Under the pieces are notes generated by a model that had not been told where the DNA came from, made no database searches, and saw nothing but the letters and a program-made list of their open reading frames with translations. The position numbers and the translations under genes are program-made. Below, piece after piece: positions 53,717 through 64,000 of a stretch of DNA of 64,000 nucleotides. Source of the DNA: Heracleum sosnowskyi (taxonomy: Eukaryota; Streptophyta; Magnoliopsida; Apiales; Apiaceae); assembly GCA_030848705.1 (NCBI GenBank), contig CM061237.1, positions 82,703,910 to 82,767,909 of the forward strand. Direction: 5' to 3'. How positions within the stretch are numbered: position 1 is the first letter of the stretch; every line of letters begins with the position of its first letter.

Positions 53717-55957
53717 ATGTCTACTACACAGAAGGTTGGTACAGTAAAAATTCTCATGTTCAGCAAGGAGCATTATTCAATGTGGAAGAAGAAAATGCTT
53801 CTATTTCTTAAAGTTGCTAATCCTAAATACTTTGATGTGCTGAAGAATGGACCAAAACTTCCTATGATTATTGAGGGAGAGCTAATGGAGAATGATGTTG
53901 TTACTAGGGCTGCTAGGATGTACCCTAAGGATCCCAAGGACTACACTCCTGATGAAAAAGAGGATGTTACCTTGGATGCCTGTCTTCAGTTGATCCTTGT
54001 TGATTGTCTTGATCATATCATGCATAATCATGTCCTAAACTGTGATACTGCCAAACACATTTGGGAGACTATAGAGATAATCAATGAGGGGACAGAGGAA
54101 GTTAGAGAGAATAAGCTGGAAATTCTCACCTCTCAATATGAGCATTTCAGATCAAACCCTGGTGAAGGTATCTCTGAGGTTTTTGAGAGATACAACAAAT
54201 TAATCAATGATCTGAATCTCAATGGGAAGCGCTACACTATCAAGGAAATTAACAAGAAGTTCCTACTTACACTTCCACGTCATTTGGAGCACAGAATATC
54301 TGCCATTAGAGAAGCAAGAGATATTGGAGAGATTACTTTGGAAAGACTGTATGGTGTTCTGAAGACCTATGAGCTGGAACAGATTCAACAGGATGAGTTA
54401 TATGGAACTGGGAGGATAGTTAGTACTTCTACTGCATTGGCTGCTGAAGTCCCACGGAAACTGGAAGTGAAGGTTGTTCAACCTTCCAGTTCTAACATGA
54501 ATGTTATTGATGCTGAATATGGATTAACATCCATTGATCAATATGGTGGTGACTTCTATTCTTTAGAGGAACTTGATCAGCTGGAGGATGGTGATTTGGC
54601 TTTGATAGTCAGGAAGTTTGGGAAGTTCAGATTCAAGAGGAATCCCAATCTTAAGTTCAGGCCCAGATTTCAGAGAGGTGGATCTTCCTCTTCAAGTAGC
54701 ACAAGGGGTGGCTACAAAACTGGAATTGTGGATAGGAGCACAATCAGATGCTATAATTGCAATGAGTTGGGTCACTTTGCTACTGAATGCAGAAAGCCAA
54801 AGCAAGTGACAAGAAACACATTTGATTCTAGCAAGAAGAACAAGATTGGGAAAGCCTATGTTACTGAAGGAAAGAGCTGGGATGACACTGACAGTGATGA
54901 AGAAGCAGGTGAGATTGGGAACCTTGCTTTAGTGGCTAAAGAGGCAAGCACTTCATCTGCATACATGTCAGAGGTAAAGTTTACTGATACTGAAATGATT
55001 CGTCATCTTGGTGGCACCTTAGATTGTGCACGCACTGAAAATGATAGAATAATTCTTTTAAACACAAATCTTGAAAAGGAAATAAAAGAATTAAAACTAG
55101 GGCATGTTAATTAGGATGAACTTATTGAGAAAATTGCATTTCTTGAGAATAGGGTTAAATGTTATATTCAACTGGAAACCATTCTTAAAGAAAAGAATAA
55201 TGTGCTTAATACAAAAGCTAATGCCTATTACAACTCTTGTAAGACGGCTAAAGAGATTCTCAATAAACAAGCTATGGGTAATCATGTCAGTATAGGTTAT
55301 GATTATAATGAGGCCATTGGATTGCTTGGAATTAATTCCCCTTGTAGAGTCAGAACTGAAGGAAGGGGTGTTCCATATGTGCTTAAGAGTATTGAAACAC
55401 CCTTCTGTAGGGAGTCCGAGGCAGAACCTCTGAATGAACACTCTATCATCATTGCAGAGGAGATTCGTGAAGAAGATCTTGCTTTGGAAGTTGAACAGTC
55501 CAACAAGTGTATATTTGATATACCAGTCAAAGTTGTTGCAACTAAAAAGACTAAATCAGATGTCCATAAGTTGGATCAAAACAACTGTAGTACTAACATG
55601 CCTGTTGTTAATTCTTCTCATAAAGCATGTGGTGTGATTAATTGCATGTCTTGTGCTTTCAATGTTATGTATGCTTATTTTAATAGTAAGTATGTATCTA
55701 GTGATAAGACTGCTCCACGTCAACATGTTAATAATAAGAAGCATGTTAAAGCTAAGACTACTAGTCCTCCTAAGACTAGAGTGGATTCATTTATTCCTAA
55801 GCCTACTCAGAAATGTGTTAAGGCTGGCTATAAATGGAAACGCTCTTTTGTGAAAGAGGTTGAAGTAGTTTTAGTTAAAAATGTTGTTTTGCCTGACAAA
55901 GGCCAGTTCTTTAAGTATGCCGGGCCCAATCAGGTTTGGGTTCCGAGGAAGGACTAA
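53717..55957 (+). pseudogene. Copia C gag, one nonsense codon
   Basis: Frame of 746 codons starting MSTTQKVGTVKILMFSKEHY, with the copia gag domain in the first 230 residues. One CCHC knuckle is at residue 345 (CYNCNELGHFATEC). An acidic stretch, a coiled coil and a GPNQVWVPRKD end follow. TAG at 55112-55114 truncates it after 465 residues, inside the coiled coil. The frame continues cleanly after it. A second CCHC like that of copia A is not evident, although Cys-rich ACGVINCMSCAF near residue 640 may be its remnant. The last 22 nt overlap pol, as in copia A. Confidence 0.88.
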
Positions 55958-58900
55958 TCAATCTGATATTGCAGGGAGTTAAACAAGTAAACCGTGTTAT
56001 GTGGATTCTTGACAGTGGCTGTTCAAGGCATATGACCGGAGATAGAGCCCTGCTATCAGATTTGGTTGAGAAAGCTGGCCCAGTAGTTACCTTTGGAGAT
56101 GACAGCAAGGGTATTACGAAAGGATATGGCTGTTTGAAGTACGGAAATGTTGTCATTGAAGATGTATCATTTGTGGAAGGTCTGAAGTTCAATCTTCTCA
56201 GCATCAGTCATTTCTGTGACAGAGGATATGTTGTTTCCTTTGAAAGAGAGAAGTGTCAGATCCTTCACAAGAAGAATGGAAAGCCTGCTCTTCAAGGAGT
56301 AAGGAAAGGTGACTTGTTCATAGCTGATCTGAACTCTGGATCCAAAGATGAAGTTAATTGTTTTTATGCTAAAGCTTCATCAGATGATAGTTGGCTATAG
56401 CACAAGAAGATGTCTCACCTTAACTTCAAAACCATGAACTCTTTAGTAAAAAGGGAATTGGTTAGAGGTTTGCCTCAGATGGAATTTACACAGGAAGGAC
56501 TGTGTGAGGCATGTCAGAAAGGAAAGTCAAATAAAGCTTCTCACAAGGGCACTGACACATCATCAATGACTGAGCCACTTCAGCTACTGCACATGGATTT
56601 GTTTGGTCCAGTTAATGTGATGTTCATGTCAATGAAACAATATGCACTTGTGATTGTTGATGACTATTCAAAATATACATGGGTTTTATTCCTACATTCC
56701 AAGGATGAGACCCCACACCTGGTGATTGACCATATAAAGTTGATTGAGCTGGATTCTAGATTCCCTGTTACAGCCATAAGGTCAGATAATGGTACTGAAT
56801 TCAAGAATGCCATTCTAAATGACTTTTGTGCTGATAAAGGAATAACAAGACAGTACTCTGCTCCTAGAACTCCTCAACAAAATGGAGTAGTGGAAAGAAA
56901 GAATCGTACTTTGATTGAAGCTGCTAGGACTGTGTTAAGTGAGTCCAAACTTCCAACATACTTTTGGGCTGAAGCAGCGAATAAAGCTTGTTATACTCAG
57001 AATCGAACTTTAATCAACAAGGACTTAATGAAGACTCCTTATGAGATCATGAACAACAAGAAATCAACTGTCAAGTACTTTCATGTATTTGGAGCAAAAT
57101 GCTTTGTGCTTATAGATGACAATGTGAAACGTGGCAAGTTTGATGCGAAGGCACAAGAAGCTATTTTTGTTGGTTATTCCAGAAGATCTTACAGAGTCTA
57201 CTTGGTTGGCAGTCACACAGTAAAGGAAAGTGTCAATGTTACTTTTAATGACACTAAGTTCCCTAATATCCAAAAAGAAGATTCATCTGAGAAGCTGAAG
57301 TTTGATAACTTGCCAGACTCAGAATCAGATGATGTAGCCCCACCTGAAGTTATTGCTGGTAATGATAATAACAATGATGATAATGATCATGGTGGTGGTG
57401 GTGGAAACACTGGTAACAATGGAGATACCACCAACACTGGAGAAGAATCATCAAGGCAATCAAGCAACAACTCAGGGGGAGCAAATGAAGGATCATCTAG
57501 TCACTCACAACATCAAAGTGAATTTCAAGGCGAATCATCAAGATCAAATATTCCAAGACAGATTGTATGGAATAGAGCTCATCCTTTTGAGCTGATCATT
57601 GGTGATCCAGGTGTTGGAGTTAAAACTAGAAGTGCAACTCAGAATGAATGTCATTATTCAGCATTTCTATCTGAAATGGAGCCAAAGAAAACTGAAGAAG
57701 CACTGACTGATCCAGATTGGGTGATTGCTATGCAAGATGAACTCAATCAGTTTGAACAACAGCAAGTCTGGAAACTGGTACCCAGGCCAAAGAACAAGAA
57801 AGTAGTTGGTACAAGATGGGTATACAGGAACAAGCTAGATGAGGATGGCATTGTTACAAGGAACAAGGCAAGACTGGTTGCACAAGGGTATTCTCAAGCT
57901 GAAGGCATTGATTATGATGAAACCTATGCACCAGTGGCTAGACTTGAGGCCATCAGGATGTTCTTAGCATTTGCTGCTTACTCCAATTTTAAAGTCTATC
58001 AAATGGATGTTAAGAGTGCATTCCTGAATGGTGAGATAGATGAAGAAGTGTATGTGGAACAGCCCTCTGGCTTTGAAAATCAGGAGCTGCTAGACTTTGT
58101 GTACTTTCTCTTCAAGGCTATCTATGGTCTCAAACAAGCCCCAAGAAAATGGTATGACACTCTCTCTGGTTTTCTTTTAGAAAATGGTTTTGTTAGAGGT
58201 AACATAGACAAAACTCTTTTTTCAAAGAAACACAAAAGTGATATGATATTAGTCCAAGTCTATGTGGATGACATCATATTTGGGTCTACTAATGAAAATC
58301 TCTGTAAGAGATTTGCTGAGCTTATGCAGAGTAAGTTTGAAATGAGTATGATGGGTGAGCTGAAGTTCTTTCTTGGATTGCAAGTAAGTCAAAGGTCAAA
58401 TGGTATATTTATTTTTCAATCCAAGTATCTTAAAGAACTCCTCAAGAAGTATCACATGGAGGATTCAGCATCAGCAAGGACTCCATCTTCAACAGCCATG
58501 AAACTTGGAGCTTCTGACAATTCTATCAAGGTAGATGTTACAAGCTACATAGGTATGATTGGCTCCTTACTCTATCTTACTGCTAGTAGACCAGATATTA
58601 TGTATGCTACATGCTTGTGTGCAAGGTTCCATGCGGACCCTAGAGATGTACATCTCGTTGCTGTGAAAAGAATCTTGAGATATCTTAAGGGTACACCTAA
58701 TCTAGGTATCTGGTACCCTAAAGATTCTGGTTTTAATCTTGTTGGATATACAGATTCTGATTATGCAGGTAGTGTTGTGGATAGAAAGAGTACCTCTGTG
58801 AGTTGTCAATTCCTAGGAGGTAGGTTGATTTCCTGGTATAGCAAGAAACAGCAAACGGTTTCCAATTCGACAGCAGAAGCTGAATATATTGCTGCTGGAA

Positions 58901-59211
58901 GCTGTTGTGCTCAGATCTTATGGATAAGGAATCAATTAAAGGACTATGGCTTTGCATTAGACAAAATTCCTATTTTGTGTGATAATACAAGTGCCATAGC
59001 AATCTCCAACAACCCTGTGCAGCACTCGAGAACGAAGCACATTGATATCAGGTATCATTTTATCAGAGAGCATGTCTTGAATGGAACTGTGGAGTTACAC
59101 TTTGTACCCACAGAAGAACAGACTGCAGATATATTCACTAAATCTGTTGACGAATCCACATTTATCAAGTTAGTTGGTAAATTGGGTATGTTAAACAGTC
59201 TTAATGATTAA
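55936..59211 (+). pseudogene. Copia C pol, one nonsense codon
   Basis: Protease DSGCSRHMTGD (Asp codon 26), pre-integrase region, integrase with HMDLFGP, RSDNGTEF and GVVERKNRT, RT with QMDVKSAFLNG and YVDD at codons 776-779, and RNase H with SDYAGS and DNTSAIAI ending ADIFTKSVDE. TAG at 56398-56400 replaces an expected Trp codon in the pre-integrase motif (WL-stop-HKK). It has no ATG before the protease and overlaps gag by 22 nt in the -1 frame. TTGCAGGGA (55972-55980) sits where copia A has GTGCAGGGA. Confidence 0.9.
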
Positions 59212-60519
59212 CATTATCTCTGTCATGTTTGTTCTTTCAATAAATTCATTTTCTCTTGTCATTTAACTGATATTTACTGCCAATTCTCATTTAATAGTAC
59301 ATGCTTGTAAATTTAAATAGCTCTGAATAATTTATTTTCTTTAAAAAATATTTTTTCTCATATTTTTTAAGTGGAAAAATGTATTTTTATTGAAAATATA
59401 TTTATTTAGAATTATTTAGGTGTTTTTCAGATTGTAAATATTGTTGTTTAAACTTTTCTGCAGGTTTATATTAATTTTATGCATTTCTATAATATTCTGC
59501 ATATTTTTCTAGGATTTATGGAATTTTCTGTGAATTTTTCTAGAATTATATAAAATTTTCATGCATTTTTATTCATTTTCTGTAAAGTTTCAGTAATTTT
59601 CAGCATTTTTTTTCTTTTTATTTAGAACAGTTTTTCTATTTTTTTCTGATTTCCGTTAGTATTACTAGTTTTGAACTAGTAGTACTATCGGTAGGACTAT
59701 CAAAGGATAGTACTACCAGTTCATTTTTAAGTACTGCTAATTTATTTTTTTTGTTTTTGTTTTTTCCTTTTTGTCTTAGTACTACCGTAGTTTTTAGTTT
59801 TTTTTGGTCTTAGTACTGCTAGTTCTATTCGTATAGTACTACCAGCATTTCTTTTTGTTTTTCTTTTATTATTATTATTCTGATAGTACTACCGAGTTTT
59901 GGATAGTACTACTAAGCTTTTTCTTTTTATTCTTTTTTTTTCTGTTTAATTACCATAGTACTACCGTGTTTTTTATTTTTACCATTAGTACTACTGGTTT
60001 TACTTTTACCATAGTACTACTAGTTATATAAATATACTAGTTTTTTTTGTTTTTACAGTTTACTGAGTACTACCACAGTTCAAGTTTTTACTTAACTGGA
60101 TTTTTTTTCTCTCTCTTTTGTTCATCAAGAAACGAACTGCTGCCCGTTTCTTTTTGAGTTTCTGAATTCATTTCTTGCTCTTTTTAAAATCTAAAACCAT
60201 CACTGAACAGATCTATTCAAGACCTTTAATTCAATATCTTAAATTCAAAGTTTCATTGAGTTTTAAATTCTTGAGTTTTTGAATTTCAAAGGGTTTTTCA
60301 TTCGTTTTTAGGGTTTTAATAAGTGTTTTTTGAATTCTAAAAATAGTAGTGTGTGTGTTTTGTGTCAAGGATTAACATACTAAAATTTGGTAATTTTTGG
60401 AGAACTTTGAAATTTTGGATTTTTAATTAATTTTTAATTAATTTTAAAATCCTTAAATTCTAATTTTTCATAATTAGTTGAGTTTTTGTTTTTCTGTGTT
60501 AATTCTTAATTAGTAAATT
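59212..60519 (+). promoter_or_regulatory. Copia C pol-ORF3 spacer with a dense TAGTACTACC array
   Basis: 1.3 kb noncoding, AT- and T-rich. Between 59655 and 60075 about 13 copies of TAGTACTACC(G) or close variants occur (for example 59708, 59778, 59884, 59904, 59956, 59986, 60012, 60066). The motif is the same as in the LTR of this element. It occupies the same place as the TCAACG cluster of copia A. Confidence 0.75.
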
Positions 60520-63500
60520 ATGGCTCAGAATTTTGAGGTTGTTAAAAACAATTACATTGGGTATTTTGATCCTTTGAAATGCCCGGTTGATCGTTTTCGA
60601 CCTTGGATTCGGTTTTTAAATTCGTAGTGTTGTGTTAGTCGTGCTATTTGTTTATCTGCTGATTTAAAAATTGAACCACTTAGGTTACTGTGTTCTAGTG
60701 CTGTAATTTCTGATGATTTGAATTCTATATCTTTCACAATTGAGCACACACAGTACACTATTACTGAGGGTTTGTTTTGTGAAGTTTTTCAACTTCCTAG
60801 GGACAACTTTGATAGGACTCCGTCTGATATTGAATTAATTCAGTTTTTCAACAGAATTCATTATCAAGGTCCTTTGGAGTTGCCCAAACTTAGTAAAACT
60901 AATTTGGTCTGTGAATGAGATGTCTTATTTGATACTTTAGCTAAGGTTTTCAGCAATTGTACTAAAAGCAACTTTCAAAATATTCCATCTTTGTTGCAGT
61001 ACATTGCTTATGCTATTGTGTTTAATGTTAGACTTAACATTGGTCATCTTATCTGGAATCTTATAGTCAGGAGAGTATCTAATGCCAGGATTGATCATGA
61101 TAGTGGTAGAAAGGTCAGGTGTTTCTATCCTAGATTTCTCACTATCTTAATCAATCATGTGTTATCTGATGCTCACAAGGAGTTGTTTTTAAATGTTGTA
61201 TCTGTTCCTTCTCCTACTTCTGCTAGTAAGTTTTATCAAAGACTCCACACCTCTCTAAAATTGAACATAACACCAGTGGTTGTAAGTCCATTCATGGCAC
61301 AATTCTTTAACCTTCCTACTTTTGAACCTTTTGTTCCTGATCAACAACTAGTCATTGCAGCTGGAACTTCAGAGGAACTGCCAATACAGGTAATACATCC
61401 TATCTCTGGATCATCTGGCACCTTTGATGAAACCCAAGTGGTTGATAGGACAGACCAAGAGGTTGTAGAACCACAATCTCTAACACAGGTCAGAGAGCCA
61501 AACACTGTGTCTAATCCTGTAACCTCTCAACCTGAAACTGCTTCTTTAATAAGACAAAGGTCAAGTAGTGAACAAACACTGAGTGCACCCACAGCTCTGT
61601 CTCCACCTCTAAAGAAAAGAAAAACCTATAGAGAGACATCTGTAAGCCCATCCATGTCCTCCCAATAGGACATGGACTTTGAAATGGCCATTGAACAGTC
61701 TCTGGAGACATCCTCTCAAAAGGATGAATCTATTGAAATTCGCCATCGGGCCCTGGCAACCTGTAATGAGTCAAGCACTCTCCCATTACTCACAATGGGA
61801 GAAGACATCCAAATAGAAGAAACTCAGGACACGTTGTTAGGAGAGCACTTAGGATCTGAAACAGTGCCTACCATTGTCACGGTAGAAGTGCCTTCACAGG
61901 CATCAGAGGGAAAATTTGATTCTTTGCCACTATTAATAGAATCATTTTCTCCCCTCCCAGAGGGAACATCTCTAGCTCCCCTAAGGGATTTTTCACTCGC
62001 AGTTTTTACTGGAGAAAGTGAAAGGCAACCTGATGAGTCTGTCCCTGAAGCAATTCAGTATTCAATGTCAAATATTTTGACAGACTCAATCAGGGATCGG
62101 GATTTGCGAACTCCCATTGCACCACCACTGACCTCTCTTGAAGGGGCTAGGGTGATTTCTATTGCAGGTACTCAATCTGATAACTTGGAAAGACAGCTAG
62201 TGATTAGAGATCAAAATCAAACAAAGAGTGATACACAAGCACGTGAGTTGAGTGAAACACCACTGAGAGAAATTGAAGTGAGTGCACACACTGACACAAA
62301 CACTGCTTCTTTGTTAGCTCAGATAGCTGCTCTACAGAAAAAACTGCAAGAAACCCAGGCTGAGAAGGAAATTCTTAAAGCACAAGTGGTTGAACGGTCT
62401 TCTTCTTCCACCTCTGTAACAAATCAGCTGGGTTTGATTAAAGATGATATTGAAAGCATGAAGACTACTCTCCTACCAAAGATCAATGCTGTTCAGCAAT
62501 CTCAAGTACTTTTGGCTTCGGACGTCTCTGATCTTACAACGTCAAATGTTGATCAGTTTGCTGCCATTACTGCTCAAGTGGATTTTGTTCAGCAAACTGT
62601 TGATGAAAACCAATGGTTTAATGATCAAAGATTCTCTAAAATTGAAGGTGGAATGGAGCATCTGAACGAAGGGATGAAGCATCTGTACGCTATGATAAAG
62701 AAGTCACATCAACCTACAGTTGAACAAAGAGAATTCTTTGAGGGTGATGATGAAGATAAGGATGATGATGTTTATGATGATGTTGAAGGAGGAGATGTAG
62801 GATAGAGGAGAGAAGAAAGAGGAGATATAAGGAGAACATCTGAGGTGAATCCTAGGGCTTCCAAAGCTCAAACTGTAGAGGATTCCTCAACTAAGGGGGA
62901 GAAGAAAGGAGAAGAAAGAGGAAGAGAAGCTGGAGGAGCTTCTGGAAAGGATAAGGGGAAAGGTAAACAATCAATGGAGGAGTCTGCTTTTGATGATGCC
63001 TACTACTACCATGGTGAACAGGATGATTTTCAATTTGATATGTCCGGTAATCTGGAGAAGACTATCCCTGAAGAACCTATTGGTGAGGAGGAGGTTGAAG
63101 AAGTGGCTAACTTTGATGATTGGGAAGATGAAGCTGATCTATACACACCTGACCCTTTGTTTGAGAAGGAGTTGAAGAAACAACAAGCAGAGCCTAGGAG
63201 AAAGGAGGATGAGAATGCTAAGGTCTCCGACATCATATCTCAGAAGCTAAAGATTCAAAAGGCTGAACATGAAGACAAACAACGTCTTCATAGTATTCAT
63301 GTCAAAGAAAGAAGATTGGATGTGAGGATGAAGCAAGGAAGCCATTGGGATAAATCAAGGGAGATGTTTGATATCCCTCAGAGAGGCACACACAATGATG
63401 CTACTTTTCTGAAGTTGCTTGAGAAGATCAGAACTGTTAATCCAGACAATTCATTATATATGAAGGCATTGAAGGAAGATATTCTAAGGATTACGTCTGC

Positions 63501-64000
63501 ATTTGATCAAGTGAGGCAAGAACTGTACATTTATGTCTCAAGTGCTCTTGAAGGATCATTCACCGTCTCTCTTGAACTACTCCAAAGAAGATCTCTCTCT
63601 GAATTGTGGATTCTAATGAGTAAGGTAAAGAGATCTTCTTGCTTGAACGAGCTTCTGTATGACCGGCTGAGAGATTCTGCTATGAAGTCCAGCCCTCAAG
63701 TTGTACTTTTTCCTTATGAAGTCAAAATCTATCGAGGTACAACTTTGGAGACTGTAAGGCTGGATCCTGATTCTTTGAAGCTACAGACTGCTATGAAACT
63801 GGTGAAGTTGGAGAATCTTCTTAGAACTTCTGGGTTTGCTACTGTAGAGAAGTCTGAAGTTGCTGATATGATTTCAGACTACTGCATGGAGAAAGTTCCA
63901 AGGTATGCTCAGATGAAGAACAGATTGAAGAAGATCACCACTCAACCAGTAATGCCAAGTGGTGTGGTTTCTGAAAGTGATTGTGTCCTTGACAAAGATC
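60520..64000 (+). pseudogene. Copia C third ORF, four nonsense codons, runs off the window
   Basis: Frame from ATG 60520 (MAQNFEVVKNNYIGYFDPLK) to the window end, over 1150 codons. Stops: TAG 60625-60627, TGA 60916-60918, TAG 61666-61668, TAG 62803-62805. The order matches copia A ORF3: an N-terminal folded domain ending CFYPRFLTILINHVL, a Ser/Thr/Pro/Glu-rich linker, a long coiled coil (about residues 590-740), an acidic patch (EGDDEDKDDDVYDD), and a Lys/Glu-rich C-terminal region. That region contains TSGFATVEKSEVADMI, comparable to FGFTKTAKSEVVSKI in A. No signal peptide or membrane segment is seen. The primary sequence has diverged strongly from A while the layout is kept. Confidence 0.82.

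Larger units (their letters stand above)
52268..64000 (+). mobile_element. Ty1/copia element, SIRE/Maximus-like, third family member (copia C), 3' end outside window
   Basis: 5' LTR, primer-binding site, gag, pol and a third ORF occur in the same order as copia A, with matching gag/pol overlap and spacer. Gag has one, pol one, and ORF3 four in-frame stops, all apparently point nonsense changes with no frameshifts. It is older than copia A but not badly decayed. The 3' LTR lies past 64000, so neither age nor target duplication can be read. Confidence 0.9.

Overview
This is plant nuclear DNA, most likely from a eudicot with a repeat-rich genome. The evidence is plant-type spliced genes (a CYP707A cytochrome P450 and the 3' exons of a VAMP72-type R-SNARE), Tekay-like chromovirus Ty3/gypsy elements, long Ty1/copia elements with an extra ORF after pol, Helitrons, a MULE, a CACTA end and MITEs. 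The species cannot be named from the sequence. Well over 80% of the window is transposable element, much of it nested.

Layout. 1-3047: two C-terminal exons of a VAMP72 gene, then a CACTA-like transposon end. 3048-12677: a Tekay-like gypsy element; its 5' LTR is interrupted by the CACTA end, its gag-pol frame has two nonsense codons, and its 3' LTR is complete at both ends. 12678-13899: a piece of a minus-strand copia element (copia B), one LTR plus a gag/integrase remnant. 13900-14970: an integrase fragment from a different gypsy family. 15060-22690: the 3' end and long LTR of a second Tekay-like element, with a 2.57 kb MULE inserted (17752-20317, perfect 9-bp target duplication). 22691-23889: unassigned DNA with a set of regular small hairpins. 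23890-38635: the 3' end of a LINE, split by a complete 13.1 kb copia element (copia A, 25096-38215) with near-identical LTRs, a perfect 5-bp target duplication and three long intact ORFs. 38636-42289: AT-rich DNA with Helitron ends. 42290-45899 (minus): an intact eight-exon CYP707A gene, probably ABA 8'-hydroxylase, with a MITE in intron 1. 46076-52267: a cluster of Helitron ends and minisatellites, a hAT-type MITE, and a broken RPA-like OB-fold gene. 52268-64000: a third copia element (copia C), 5' complete and running off the window, with gag, pol and the third ORF each carrying nonsense codons.

The only gene here that looks functional for the host is CYP707A. Copia A is the only element that looks intact and recently mobile.

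The most unusual signal is shared by all three copia elements. Each carries its own short DNA motif repeated many times, and no motif is shared between families: TCAACG(A/G)(A/T) in A, TAGTACTACC in C, TGACAG in B. In A and C, clusters lie in the same two places: the LTR, and the stretch between pol and the third ORF. In A the motif also invades gag, pol and ORF3, in both orientations and in different reading frames, so the DNA or RNA is the likely conserved object rather than the peptide. This resembles the fast-evolving motif arrays of VANDAL MULEs, which are read by element-encoded anti-silencing proteins. The link to the third ORF is my inference, not something the sequence proves.
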